60,000 nucleotides of DNA from Adiantum capillus-veneris (Eukaryota; Streptophyta; Polypodiopsida; Polypodiales; Pteridaceae): the NCBI GenBank assembly GCA_014529385.2, contig CM043956.1:59283120-59343119 (forward strand). Direction: 5' to 3'. Shown here piece by piece: positions 11,774 through 23,622 of this stretch. The notes beneath the pieces were generated by a model that was not told the DNA's origin, did no database searches, and saw only the letters and a list, made by a program, of their open reading frames with translations. Made by a program: the position numbers and the translations under genes. The stretch's first letter is position 1. Each line of letters opens with the position of its first letter.

Positions 11774-12009
11774 TGTTGGAATTAGGGTTGTAGAGAAACG
11801 CACACAGCTTGGAGAAGATGAAGGAAGCTCAAGGAACACAATAGAGAGTGTTTCTTAGTATGCAATGGAAAGATAGATAGCCCTAGAGTGATGGGCGTAT
11901 ATACAATGCACAGGGGAAAAAACCTCCTAAAGAGGGAAAAAATGCACCGGCGGTCCTAGTGTGGTAGTGATGTGTTCACACACATCACTACCACATGTAT
12001 ATGGTAACA
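11774..12009 (-). repeat. Copia-2 5' LTR
   Basis: A 236-bp LTR matching 9521-9745. Its 11-bp excess lies in a short repeated stretch around the CACATCACTACCACA end. Confidence 0.92.
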
Positions 12010-12227
12010 CTCACAAATCGCGGGACCATTACATGACCTAACAAAGAAAAAAATTAGGTATACATGGTCCGCCAAGGAGAACAATGCTTTCAAAAATATT
12101 AAAGAAAAGCTTATCTCTCAACCTGTGCTTACATTGCCAGATCTCTCAAAGCCATTTGAGGTCCAATGTGATGCTTGTGGTGATTACCTTGGAGCTTCAA
12201 GAAGGGCATGCCATAGCCTATGAAAGT
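12010..12227 (+). pseudogene. Element A RT/RNase H fragment between copia-2 and C
   Basis: Matches element B at about 21283-21507 (segments for SQPVL, LPDLSKPFEVQCDACGD). An 11-bp deletion near 12195 shifts the frame relative to B. The right edge carries the AAAGT target duplication (12223-12227) of element C, repeated at 33783-33787. Confidence 0.88.
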
Positions 12228-13303
12228 TGTAAGGTCCCCAATCCGCCAATACCAAGATCGGGATGGGATCCTTGACAGGTCTTTAGGTCTGATAAAAATC
12301 AGAGTCTCTAAACAAGAAAAATCCAAGGAATAGACCTTTACCATTGACAATGGCTTGGGTCTATAGCCTTAGAAGAAGACATAGTCCTATCTCGCAGCGG
12401 AAACGGGACAACGTATTAAAAGTCCAAAAAACTGTTTCAGCCCTATAACTGCCACAATTGGGCAACGGTATCCTCAACCAACGCTTTTTCCCCCCTAACA
12501 GATGTGAGGGCACAGCCGCTGGTGGACTCCTCTTCCAAGTGAAGAAGTTTTCTAAACGGTTTAGTGCGCAAGGATGGATACTTACCTGACTAATCAGGTC
12601 CACCCGTCCATGATTGACAACCTTAGTCAATCCCCACTTGCCACCCCGCACTCACACAAAATTCATTTATCTTATTATCACATTGTTTTAACATTTAAAA
12701 TAGTGGTTTCTTTTAATGTTCCATCACAGTAATTCCTTTAAGGCAACATTGAAATTTAGAAAACATACATCTTTAAACTTAAGACAGGGTAATGTCAATC
12801 AAAACATTGTCCATAATAACCATGACCAGTACTCTTCTTGTCTCAAGACCACCTAAGGGTGAAAAACGACACCCATTCCTTATTCAAATCCGGAGTGTTC
12901 CGGGTGCCCATACACCAAACCAGTTGCCCATACAACCGGGTGGCTCTCCTAGGATAAAAAACGGTATCCTAAATTATGTATAAACATCAAGACATGACAC
13001 GGAGTAGAAACTCAACGTTCATGGGGGTAACCGACTTATCCTTGGCTAGAAAGCCAATCATTATCATCAATTTATACTAAGGAGTCGGAGGTGTCTTGAG
13101 ACAAGCTGTCTTAAGGATGATCAATCATATATTTCCTAATTCAACCAGTTTTAACCCAAACAATTCTTTCCTACATTATAAACAAATGCACGTTGGAAGT
13201 TACCTTCCGTTTTCAGCCAGTTAATCCTTCCTAACCTTACGTATGCAATGCTAACTTAAAAATGAAGTTGAAAAGATTTTAAATGAAGAAAATAGAAATC
13301 CAC

Positions 13304-13465
13304 CTGGGACTGGTCATCCATGTGCTGTGGGGCGGGAGCCCGTAGACTTTCCTCCATTGGCCTATGGCTAGGCCCAGCCTCATGGTCATTAGTGGCCTTG
13401 TTTCTTTTGTTGCTAACATCCTTTTCCTTGGTAAGAGGATTTCCCCTGGTTCTCTTTGGAGCCAT
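13304..13465 (-). other. Putative LTR-encoded first coding exon of C (3' LTR copy, intact)
   Basis: On the minus strand an ATG at 13465-13463 opens 54 codons rich in Lys/Arg (starting MAPKRTRGNP) that end in CAG directly followed by GTGGAT, a good GT donor in phase 0. The same ORF is in the 5' LTR at 27957-27796, where one C-to-T change gives a TAG. See the gag entry for the matching acceptor. That this is an exon is an inference from phase and from the missing Gag start; the ORF could be chance. Confidence 0.45.
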
Positions 13466-13899
13466 GTCGGCCGCCTTATAAAAAGACTTAATCCATTAGA
13501 AGTTTAATTGAATAATCTCCTTTTTCCTTTTTTACCCAAAAATAAGGATTTTTGGACGAAGCAGGTATCTTTCAATAGTCAATTTGATGAGATATTCCTC
13601 TTGTAACTTATTATGCTATAAGTAATTTCGCATAATTACCATTTAATTTGGGAAGCCCTTTAACTAGGTTTATCCTTAGTCTATATTCCATTTTAGCCTT
13701 AGTAAATTATAAATTTCTATCGGCTAATGGATTATTCATCCTAAATTGTAATTGAATATGTTCTATCTTTAGGAATTTTCATAAATTTGATTTATAATCT
13801 TTCTCTCCTATACTTATGGTCTAATTTAGGTAAAATTTTATTGATAGTAATTTATTATACCATCCATTTATGCTGAGGTAATTTTCCCACCCTTCAATA

Positions 13900-15420
13900 G
13901 TGATTTTAAACCTCAGGTATTTATTTGGTAATTAGATCAGTCGTTTACTAATTTCCCTGGTCTATTTTATATGATTTTGGGGTATTTATCATGTATTTCC
14001 CAATGTGTGTTCTACCTTTGATATTTATATCAAAATATTTTGGATTAATTTACTATATTCCCCCTTTTATTTTTCCCTAAAAATAATGTAATTTTACTAG
14101 GATAACTAGGTAAACTGATTATCTGAGCTTCACATAATTATCACGGATTTCCTAAGGTTTAATTAACTTTTGATAAATAAGTGGAGTCATTTTAAATCTA
14201 TTTGCTATTTTCTCCTATTTAATTTTTTCTAAAAACAGAGTATTTATGCTAGAGTAATGAGATAAATTAATTATCTAAGCTTCACATAATTATCACTATT
14301 TTCCTAGCATATAATTTACCTTTGATAAATAAATCAATGCAATTTGAATCCATTTGCCAATTTCTCCTATTTAATTTTTCCTAAAAACATAGGATTTTTG
14401 CTAAAGTAATTAGAAAAATTAATTATCTGAGCTTCTCCTAATTATCTAACATGTAATTTACCTCTGATAAATAACTCAATTCAATTTGAATCCAATTGCT
14501 AATTTCCTCTATTTAATTTGTCCTAAAAGTAGAGTATTTCTACCAGAGTAATTAGATAAGTTAATTATCTGAGCTTTTCCTAATTATCATGGGTTCCCTA
14601 ACATATAATTAACCTCTCATAAATAAATCAATTCAATTTAAATCCATTTGTAAATTTCTCCTATTTAATTTGTCATAAAAATAGAGTATTTTTGTCAAAG
14701 TAATTAGATAAATTAATTATATGAGCTTGACCTAATTATCACATGTTTCCTAACATGTAATTAACCTCTGATAAATAACTGAATTCAATTTGAATCTATT
14801 TGCTAATTTTTCCTATTTAATTTGTCATAGAAACAGAGTATTTTTGCTAAAGTAATTAGATAAATTAATTATTTGAGTTTCTCATAATTATCACGGATTT
14901 TCTAATAGCTAATTAACCTTTGATAAATAACTCAAAGGATTTAAAATCGATTTACTAATTTCCTCTATTTAATTTGTCTTAAAAACAAAGTATTTGTCCT
15001 AAAGTAATTAATTGAATTAATTATATGAGATTCTCCTAATTATCACGAGTTTCTTAACACAAAATTAACCACTGATAAATAACTCAAAGCATTTGAAATC
15101 AATTTACTAATTTCCGCTATTTAATTTGTCTTAAAAGCATAGTATTTTTGCTAACATATTTAGGTAAATTAATTATCTGAGCTTCTCCTAATTATCACGG
15201 GTTCCCTAATGCATAATTAACCACTAATAAATAACTCAAAGCATTTGAAATCAATTTCATAATTTCTCCTATATTATTTGTCCTAAAAATAGAGTATTTC
15301 TACTAAAGTAATTAGGTAAATTAATTATCTGAGATTCTTCTAGTTAACCAATAATAAATAGCTCAAAGCATTTTGAATTAATTTGATTATTTTCCCCTTT
15401 AATTTTCTCTAAAAACCAGT
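13900..15420 (-). repeat. AT-rich tandem array, about 150-bp unit, in C 3' LTR
   Basis: The phrase TTAATTATCTGAGCTTC recurs near 14114, 14269, 14419, 14561, 14711, 14863, 15013, 15168 and 15320, spacings of 142-155 bp. Other landmarks of the unit (AGAGTATTTTTGCTAAAGTA, TCCTATTTAATTTGTCCTAA) recur with the same period. The array lies downstream of the LTR TATA box, so it would be transcribed. Confidence 0.85.
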
Positions 15421-15868
15421 GTAATTCTACTTAATTAATTAGGAAAATTACTCTGAAAATTATAGGATAATTTTCCTAGCTTAATGACTGTCTAATGCAG
15501 CTCTAATAATTACCTCAACTTAATCTAAGCTTAATTAATATATTTCCCATTATTTCATGGTTAATTTGTCTAATTTCAGTCCTAATATGATAGGATAATT
15601 AATTAGCTTAACATTACCAAGCTTAATTACAACAATTAGCAGAGAATAATTAATTCAGAGAGGGTTTATGAGTATACATAGGCCTAATCTTTGATTTATT
15701 AACAAAATAGATTAATCTAATCTTGCTAATTAAGAAGGATTAGGCTAATTATCGTTTAGGTTAATTGACTAGAGATTAATCTCTAGTGATTTCTGCGTAG
15801 CGTTCTCTCTAGATGAGAGAGAGAGTGTCAAGGCTCCAAGTCTGTCCAATTTGTGAAGCAAGGGGTCC

Positions 15869-15876
15869 TATTTATA
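15869..15876 (-). promoter_or_regulatory. TATA box of C 3' LTR
   Basis: TATAAATA on the minus strand within ACTATAAATAGGACC, about 490 bp inside the LTR. It is conserved in the other LTR at 33292-33285. Confidence 0.6.
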
Positions 15877-16367
15877 GTTTTCTGGCACTCACAAGCTCTC
15901 ACAGGCTGTAAAAGGCAGTTGCTTGCAGTTCAAGCAATCCTCAACAAGTCAAAAAATGTCCCCTACTGCTAAATGAGTCCCTGGAAGGTCAGTGATGACC
16001 CTCCCATTACCTGCCAGCTTTTAAAATGTCAATTCTACTATATTTTGACCTTTTTTTGCTGAATTGGTAAAATCTCTTGTAAATATCTAGGAGGCCTTTA
16101 ATAAAGTCTATGCTTAAATTATTACTGCAACCCTTTAAATTTTCTTAATAGTTTAATTTACATTGAATCTTCCAGAAGGACTAGCGGGGTCAGTTTTTGT
16201 CTGAATTTAAATCTGAAAATTTCTAGCTTGGGGTTTGCTGTGCTTAAGATTCCAAAAATACCAATATTTGCCACGGTCGGGCAATTCTACATTGCTTTTT
16301 CAATAATTATATCAGTTTGATTAAGCTTTATACAATCTTTAAGGTTTCAGAAACTGGAAACCTTACA

Positions 16368-16448
16368 ATCATCCCAACTTAAGAATTTGAGATGCCCTCA
16401 TCTCAATCGAAATTGGAAAATCTTTGAGAAGAGAAATTCATCATCCTC
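16368..16448 (-). other. 3' end of C internal region with polypurine tract
   Basis: This is all that remains of C between its 3' LTR and element B. On the minus strand it ends AAGTTGGGATGAT next to the LTR, a plausible PPT. No coding domain is recognisable. The abrupt start at the B boundary shows that several kilobases of C pol are missing. Confidence 0.7.
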
Positions 16449-18060
16449 TGTCATAAAATCTAATATCTAACCAACCCAAATGATTTTCTCATATTAAATT
16501 GATCACTTAATGTGGGAGAATAAACGGGAACAAGTGTTAAGATATAGATATGTGCTTATAGATCTATCTCAACACGGGGCCAATGGTAAAGGGGCCCAAA
16601 AGGGAGATGGTCTATCAAAGAGCAAGGCTAACCAATGGAGCATAAGACCTTAGGGTTAGCTTCATTGAAGACCTCCAACAAATGTGTGTAAAAGTCCTTT
16701 GACCTTAGGTAAGCTAGGGCTGAGCTTGAGGTAGGAACCCGGCCCAAGCTCGAGGTGCTTGTCCTGCTTGAGGTGTTTGTCATGCTTGAGGTGCTTGATT
16801 AAGATTCTTGAGGTGCTTGATTGGCTCCATGCTTGAGGTGCTTGACTTGCTACATGATTAAGGTACTTGAGGTGCCTTGAGAAGCTTGCCTGAGATGCTT
16901 GTGGGAACACCCCCTAGTTCAAGTGCTTTGTCATGCTTGGTGAGTAAGGTGCTTGATCACCTAAAGTCAAAAGCATTCCTACAAGAGGGGGGGCGAGCCC
17001 TTTTCCTAGGGGCTAGAGAGAGAACACCCACTCACACACACAAGGGAAGCCCCAACTTGAAGAGGTAGCAAGGACACATGTCAGGCCCCTACCCATGTTA
17101 CCTTCATGTGTTGCTTGAAGCCTATTGGCTAAGCTTCAAAGTGGTCCAATGATAAATTACATGAATTATCTAATTGTTTTAGCATTTATCTAGCCCTCTC
17201 TCTCAAAAAGGAAAGGGGGACACTTGTCTCAAGGCTACCCCTACTGCTTGTAATGCCTCCTGCTCATGATTGGCTAGGCCTGGGAGGGTCCAATGAGCTT
17301 CAAGCATGAGCTACAAGGGGGGGTCGACCCAAGCTAGCTAGGGGCTTGCTTGAGGGGTATACTCACCCACACACACTCACAATCACTCTCATTGTGTGCT
17401 ATGCAAAGTGCAAGAGCTCCCTCTCCAAGCAAGTAGAGGTTGAGAGCCTACACCAACACTCTTGGCTATGGAGTGCAAATTCAACCAAGAGCCATGCTTC
17501 AATGCTTGAGCTTGTCATCTCCTTCTTCTTCATTACTATGCTATTATGTATGCTAGCAACAAGAGTATGATAAGTGAGGAACTAGTTCTTTCTCCTATGA
17601 AATGTTTCTTCTTCCTCTTCCCTACCCTCATTCCCTGCTAGCTCTCTCCACCTTCGAAGGTGTTTGAGGTCTTGGGACTGAGGCTTGGGACAATTAAAGA
17701 TTTCTTCAAGTTCATCTTATGCTATGATTGTGATGCATGAAGCTTTCCATCTTCATTGCATCACCTAGGTCACAAGGAACACAAAGAATGTATTGTAACA
17801 AGTCTCTCTTAATGGGAGAAATCATAATACAAATGCCTATTGGAGGGGGGACCGGCTCCACATAAATCCGGTCCTCAACTGTTGTCATGTTCTCTAAATT
17901 CTCTCTCTTGCAAAAGTATTGTTCATGCCAAGTTAACTAATTGCTATGATTATGTTGCTATCTTCAATTATGTCTACCCGTTATGCTCACAAAGTTATTT
18001 CTCGAAAGTATTCTCATTAATTTCCGCTATTGTCAAGTTGAATAGGCTAATTCCATTACA
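16449..18060 (+). repeat. Element B 5' LTR
   Basis: A 1,612-bp LTR from TGTCATAAAATC to CCATTACA. At 16720-16895 it contains a minisatellite of CTTGAGGTGCTTG-like units that A's LTRs lack. A conserved inverted repeat GGACCGG/CCGGTCC lies at 17849-17855 and 17868-17874. No convincing TATA box was seen. Confidence 0.95.
16720..16895 (+). repeat. Minisatellite in B 5' LTR
   Basis: Imperfect tandem copies of a roughly 17-22 bp unit around GCTTGAGGTGCTTGA. The same array is at about 23894-24069 in the 3' LTR. The short minus-strand ORFs over it are by-products of the repeat. Confidence 0.8.
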
Positions 18061-18061
18061 T

Positions 18062-18074
18062 TGGTATCAGAGCA
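18062..18074 (+). other. Element B primer binding site (initiator-Met tRNA)
   Basis: TGGTATCAGAGCA starts two bases after the LTR end; perfect match to the usual plant PBS. Confidence 0.95.
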
Positions 18075-18475
18075 TTTGGTTTCTCTTTTCTTGCTTAAGA
18101 AGAGAGGTCCTTAAGTAGCCTATAAATGGTTGATGTTGTTAATTATAATAGGGTAAGTGGAACTGGGATCTAATATCGGTTTTGTTAAGCCCACTATGTG
18201 GGGGATGGTGCACACCTTGGGAGCTTTGGACTTAATAATGGAGTCTTTTTAGACTTGCCTACGGATTTACCATTATTGAGCCATAAGAAGTCCGAAAGGA
18301 GCTAGCCCTTGGCAACTCTGCTATGTTAGACCTACTCCTCTACTCTCTATAATTAACCACTTTGAGCCGTGGGTGTAGATACTTAAGAGCCAATTTTCAA
18401 AGGCTAAGAGGAGTGGCAACTAAGGTTTTGAATTGCTAAAGCATACACTAAGTACATACATAAATTTTTGTTAAC
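18075..18475 (+). other. Element B untranslated leader
   Basis: About 400 bp between PBS and the gag ATG. It has no ORF of note and is likely to hold packaging signals by analogy with other LTR elements. Confidence 0.6.
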
Positions 18476-21400
18476 ATGGCTGACAATAATCAAGAGAGTA
18501 GAATGAACATTGATAGCTTTGATTTTGCACATGAAGGTGCTAATGATGATGCTCCCATGTTTGTGAATTATCTTGTGACTAGGTTGCAACAAGCTATGGG
18601 CAACCCTACCTTGCAAGCCGAAGTTACTCAACAACTTCGTGCCTATGGAATTTCCCTTCCTCTCCAAGAGGAGAGAGAGCTTAGGAGGCCTCTTGAAGAG
18701 ACTCCCAAAAGAAGACTCTCTCCCATTCGAGAGGAGGAATCCAAAGAGAAAGAAAGCAATGAAAGTCTAAGTTCTTCTGAAGATGTGGCTCCACGAAGAA
18801 GGCGGTCTAGACGATCGCCTACTCCTCCCAAGAGGAAAAGAACAACCCATAGTCCTTCTCCTCATCACTCTGAAAGTCAAGAGAGGAAACAAAGGAAGAA
18901 AAGGGCTAGGAAGAGGTCACCCTCTTCTCCTTCTTCTTTACCTTCCTCCTCTTCTGATGAAAGTTATGGCTATTCTCCTAGAGAATACAAGAGGGGAGGA
19001 CATCGCAAATCATTTCCTGCATGGCGAAGGTCACAAAAGCTAAAGAAGTTCAAGGAGGGAGGAAAGAGTATCTCTTTTCTCACCTATGATGGCACCTTTG
19101 GTGCTACCGACAAAGTCTTGGCCTTCATCCAGCAATTTGATGCGGCCTTTGGGGACGAGGGCTTCACAGAGTCCTCCAAGCTACGTCATGTAGCTATGCA
19201 CTTCCAAAAATCAGCTCGTCAATGGTGGGCTAGCCTTCGTGGCAATGGAGAAGCCCCAAAGACATGGAAAACTCTACGAGTTTCCATCATGAAGCAATTT
19301 CTGCCAAGCGATACTAAAGATAAAGTTCTTACCGAATGGCGCGGCTTGAAGCTTCTCTCTCATGAGTCTATCAACAAGTATGTAGAAAAGTTTTGGGATT
19401 TACATCTCAAAGCTACTGTCTTTCAAAAGATAGACTTTGCCGAGCAAAGACAACAATTTTGTGCGGGATTACCTGAAGAGATGGCCGAATACATCAACTC
19501 TCAACGGCCCGGTACTATTACCGAAGTAATCCACCACACCATGGTTGCTTCACGCATCAATTTCCATCAAGGGGCTAGACGTAATGTCAAGACCATGGAA
19601 AACAAGGATAAAAATGATGCAAAGGGGAAATCCAATGCTCAAAATAACTCCCAAGGCACTTCCAACAACAACAACAACAACAACAATCGGTCCAAGGAGA
19701 AGGGAGTTTACAAAGGTAAAAACAAACTCTCTCCTGAAGAGCTTGAAGCTTTTCGCAAGGACCATAAGTGTTTCAAGTGTGGAGAGCAAGGACATGGCTA
19801 TCGTTCCTGCCCCAAGAAGAATACTCGCAATGAGACTCCTAGAGCTTCCACCATCGAAGCTCCAAAAGAGGATGCTCATTGCAAAGGATCATCACTCTCC
19901 TATGCTTGGGGAAAGGTAAGAGAGCATGATGCCTTCATCTTGTTTGACCATGGCTCTACTCTTAACTTCATATCAATAGAGTTGGCCACCAAGTTGGGCA
20001 TTCAAGCTTTTGAGATGGGAGATATAGTAGTCGCGGATGCAGCTTTCAAGGGACAACAAGCCTCCGTTACTCCCTTGATTGGGAAGTTGAGGCTTCATGT
20101 CCAAAGCTATGTCGACAAAGAAGACTTCTTCATCTCTCCTCTCCAACATCAGGATGTTATCCTAGGGGCACCATGGTTTGATCGCATGGCTGCCCACATG
20201 AAGTTCCCTGAAAGGAGAATTTACTTCACTTACAGGGGAAAGAACATGTATATAGATGCTAGTGAGCGTGGTCGCACTATTCCACTTGTAAATCCTCTTT
20301 CTTTTGATAAGTCAATGAAGAGCTCAGTTTCTGCGTACATGATTTTTGTCAAAGAGTCTCCAAAAGATACTAATGTTTCATCAAATGTAAATGATAGGAA
20401 TCAAGAAGAGTTAGACTTGTCTAATTTTCTAAAAGGATTCCAAGATGTGTTCATCGATGATATCCCTATGGACTTACCTCCAAAACGAGGTGATGATGAC
20501 CATCGTATTGAGCTCCTTCCTGGAAGCTCACCACCTAACAAGCCTCCTTATCGAGTCTCACAAGCTCAACAAGAGGAGATCATGAGGCAAGTACAAGAGC
20601 TGGTAGACAAAGGGATGGTGAGGCCTAGTTCCTCTCCCTTTTGTTCTCCAGTCCTTTTAGTGCAAAAGAAAGATGGTACATACCATATGTGTGTGGACTA
20701 TCGAGCACTAAACCATATCACTATCAAAAACAGATTTCCCGTACCTCGGGTAGAAGATCTGTTTGATAAGCTACAAGGCTCTACCTACTTCAGTAGGATT
20801 GACCTTAAGAGTGGCTATCATCAAATAAGGATAGTGGATGAAGATATCTTAAAGACCGCGTTTTGCACAATGTTTGGTCTTTATGAATATCTAGTCATGC
20901 CTTTTGGCTTGACTAATGCACCAGCTACGTTCAATCGTTTGATGGAGAAAATTTTTAGACCATATCGAAAATTCACTGGAGTGTTCTTTGATGATATCAT
21001 CATTTACTCCAAGTCTTTGGAGGAACATAAGCAGCATCTCCAAGTGATTTTTCAAGAATCGAGGGAGAACAAGCTTTATCTCAACCAAAAGAAAAGCTAA
21101 TTCTTCCTTCAAGAGATTCAATATTTAGGTCATATTATCTCTAAAGATGGTATCCAAATGGATCCATCAAAGTTAGAGGTAATAAAAGCATGGCCTAACC
21201 CAAAAAATCTACATGAGCTAAGAATATTTATTGGTATGTGTGCATACTATAGACGCTTCATAGCAAAATTCTCTCAAGTAGCAGGACCACTACACGACTT
21301 AACTAAGAAGAACGTTAAGTTTGTATGGACTGCTAAGGAGTAAAATGCTTTTGAAAAACTCAAAGAGAAGCTTACTTCCCAACCAGTCCTCGTGCTTCCA

Positions 21401-23263
21401 GATCTCTCAAAGCCATTTGAGGTCCAATGTGATGCTTGTGGTGATTGCCTTGGAGCGGTTTTGCTTCAAGAAGGGCATGCCATAGCATATGAGAGCCGAA
21501 GGCTCAATGGTGATGAACGAGTCTTGGGCATTTATGAGAAAGAGCTTTTAGCTGTTCTACATGCCCTAGACACATGGAAGCACTACCTATTGGGGACTCC
21601 ATTTATCCTACGAACCGACCACCAAAATCTCAAGTATTTCATGACGCAAACCAAGCTTTCTGACAAACAAATGAGGTGGGCAAATTTTCTTTCGCAATTT
21701 AATTTACATATTGCTCACATAGCTGGTAAGCACAATCAAGTTGCCGATGCACTTTCACGACGACCAAAAGTTAATGCGGTGTCTATAGCTACTCACAATG
21801 ATCTATCCTCTATGATAGATGAGTATGCTACTGACCCTGACTTTAGAGACATAATGTCAGCCCTTGCTTTGGGGAAGAAAGAGGAACCATTCACCTTGCA
21901 GGATGGTTATCTTCTCCATGGCAATAGGCTATGTGTTACTCATTCCCTTCGTGAGAAGGTTATGTATGAATCCCATGCTCCTCCATATGCAGGGCATAGA
22001 GGTATTCAACCTACTCTCCGAGGAGTAGAGACGTATTTCTATTGGCCTACCATGAAAGTGGACATACAAGAGTATGTTTCAAAATGTGTCGTATGCCAAA
22101 AGACCAAGTATGATAGAGGGAAGCAACCTGGATTACTCCAGCCATTGCCTATTCCAAATTCACCATGGGAGAGTATATCCATGGATTTCATCTTTGGATT
22201 GCCCAAGTCTATCCATGGGAATACAGGAATATGGACAATAGTCGACAGGTTTAGCAAGCAAGCACATTTCATTCCTGTCAAAAAGACTATTAAGGCACAC
22301 CAAATGGAAACTCTCTTCATATCTCAGATTTTCAAGCACCATGGATTACCCACATCCATCGTGTCAGATAGAGATCCTAGAATGACCAGTAATTTCTGGA
22401 AAGGTCTCTTTGAAAATCTAGGAACAAGATTGAATTTCTCTTCGGCCTATCACCCACAAACGGATGGCCAAAGTGAGATAGCCAATCTTACGATACTCGA
22501 TCTACTCAAAACTTATGTTACCAAAGTAGATCAATGCTCACAATGGGAAAAGTATTTACCGCTAGTAGAGTATGCCTACAATAATACTGTATATACTTCT
22601 ACGGGGAAAGCACCTTTCAAGATCATAGAGGGAAGACCTAAAAGTCCCTTGCTACTGAAAGTACATGGGAAGATCTTCGCCGCCGATGAGTATAGCCGTG
22701 ACCTACAAGAATCTTTTCAAAAGATTAGGGAGGCTATAGCCATCTCTCAACAAAGGCAAAAAGCTGCTGCTGATAAGCACAGAAGAGCCTTAATGTTCAA
22801 AGAAAATGATTGGGTCTTACTCAAGTTTCCTAAGGCTCGATTAAGGCAAACGACGGGCAAAAATCCTACGGGACATCAAAAGTATTATGCTAAACTAGCA
22901 AAAAGATACTATGGTCCTTTCCAAATCTTAAAGCCTATCAATGAGACGGCTTATCAACTCAAGTTGCCCAACCATTGGCTTATACACAATGCCTTTCATG
23001 TAAGCTTACTTAAGCCCTACAAAGGAGAGCCACCAATTGAACCAATTATTGAAGACCCTCCCGAAGTCGAAGACCAAGAAGAGGTGTTACAACCCGAAGC
23101 TGTCCTTCGGCATGAAGACAAGGTACTACGACATGGTAAGATAATCCGACAGTATCTTATTAAGTTCAAAAATTATCCTTTTGAAGATGCTAAATGGATG
23201 CAAGGAGTACAACTTAAGGATAGTATGAACCTTGTCAACGCTTACAATGCTACATTAGAGTAA
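18476..23263 (+). pseudogene. Element B gag-pol polyprotein with chromodomain-like tail, two in-frame stops
   Basis: One frame of 1,595 codons. Gag has an Arg/Ser-rich basic stretch (residues ~105-165), a capsid-like region (~190-330), an Asn run (~400) and a zinc knuckle CX2CX4HX4C at 432-445. Protease has DHGS at ~491, a known variant of D-[ST]-G. RT has YHMCVDYRALN and the catalytic FFDD at ~837-840. RNase H, an integrase HHCC finger (HAPPYAGH...CVVC) and the D,D,E core (MDFIFG, SDRDPR, SEIAN) follow. A chromodomain-like tail (HEDKVLRHGKIIRQYLIKF) places it among chromoviruses. Stops: TAA at 21098-21100 at the end of the RT palm and TAA at 21341-21343 before RNase H. Otherwise the frame is clean. 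It fits the ATG at 18476, which begins MADNNQES. Confidence 0.95.
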
Positions 23264-23622
23264 GCAAATGTACAAATTTCTTTTAAATGACTCATGTTTT
23301 TGTCTTATATGACTAGTCCTCTTTTTAATTGTGCACAAATTTAACTAGTATGCATGCTTAGAATCATGTTTGTGATGACGACGTCTCTCAAACACCAAGT
23401 AGAATTTGTCACTCTACTTTGGGAGAATGAAATGGACTAAAAAGCAGACATGCTTGCGACAGATATGTCTCCCAAGCACCAAATGGATTAGTCATCCATC
23501 TTGGAAAGATGTCGTAGGGTAAAAAGGGATCCTTTACCTGCTAAGTACGATTGACTAATGACTAAGACTTTATCTCTTCTACCTCATAGTCGAGGACGAC
23601 TGTGATTTCAAGAGAGAGGTAA
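23264..23622 (+). other. Element B 3' untranslated region and polypurine tract
   Basis: A non-coding spacer matching 35542-35868 of element A. It ends with the purine-rich AAGAGAGAGGTAA just before the 3' LTR. Confidence 0.8.

Larger units (their letters stand above)
9521..12009 (-). mobile_element. Copia-2: deleted Ty1-copia element, minus strand
   Basis: A 2,489-bp element with LTRs at 9521-9745 and 11774-12009 and a perfect target duplication CTCAC (9516-9520 and 12010-12014). The PBS lies beside the right LTR and the PPT (rc of the CCCCTCTGG stretch at 9748) beside the left LTR, so the element reads right to left. The internal region is only about 2 kb and starts in the linker before RT. 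Gag, protease and integrase have been deleted. Confidence 0.93.
12228..16367 (-). repeat. Element C 3' LTR (4.1 kb)
   Basis: TGTAAGG...CCTTACA ends. Read on the minus strand it holds about 0.5 kb of U3 with a TATA box (15876-15869), an AT-rich array of about 150-bp units (about 15420-13900), then a moderately GC-richer part with a short ORF (13465-13304). It aligns throughout with the right LTR, with scattered substitutions and small indels, so it is much older than element B. Confidence 0.88.

Noticed and set aside
12361-12651. Minus-strand ORF of about 96 codons in the C 3' LTR, also present at 26805-27119
   Set aside because: Occurs in both copies only because both are LTRs; the two versions differ by many amino-acid changes and a frameshifted end, and there is no domain or splice support.
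13900-15420. Regularly spaced repeats that might suggest a CRISPR-like or centromeric satellite array
   Set aside because: The units are contiguous and degenerate, lie inside paired LTRs of a retrotransposon, and the context is a plant genome; they are an LTR-internal tandem array.
16662-17068. ORFs on both strands in the B LTR (repeated at 23836-24242)
   Set aside because: They run over the CTTGAGGTGCTTG minisatellite and are by-products of its composition.
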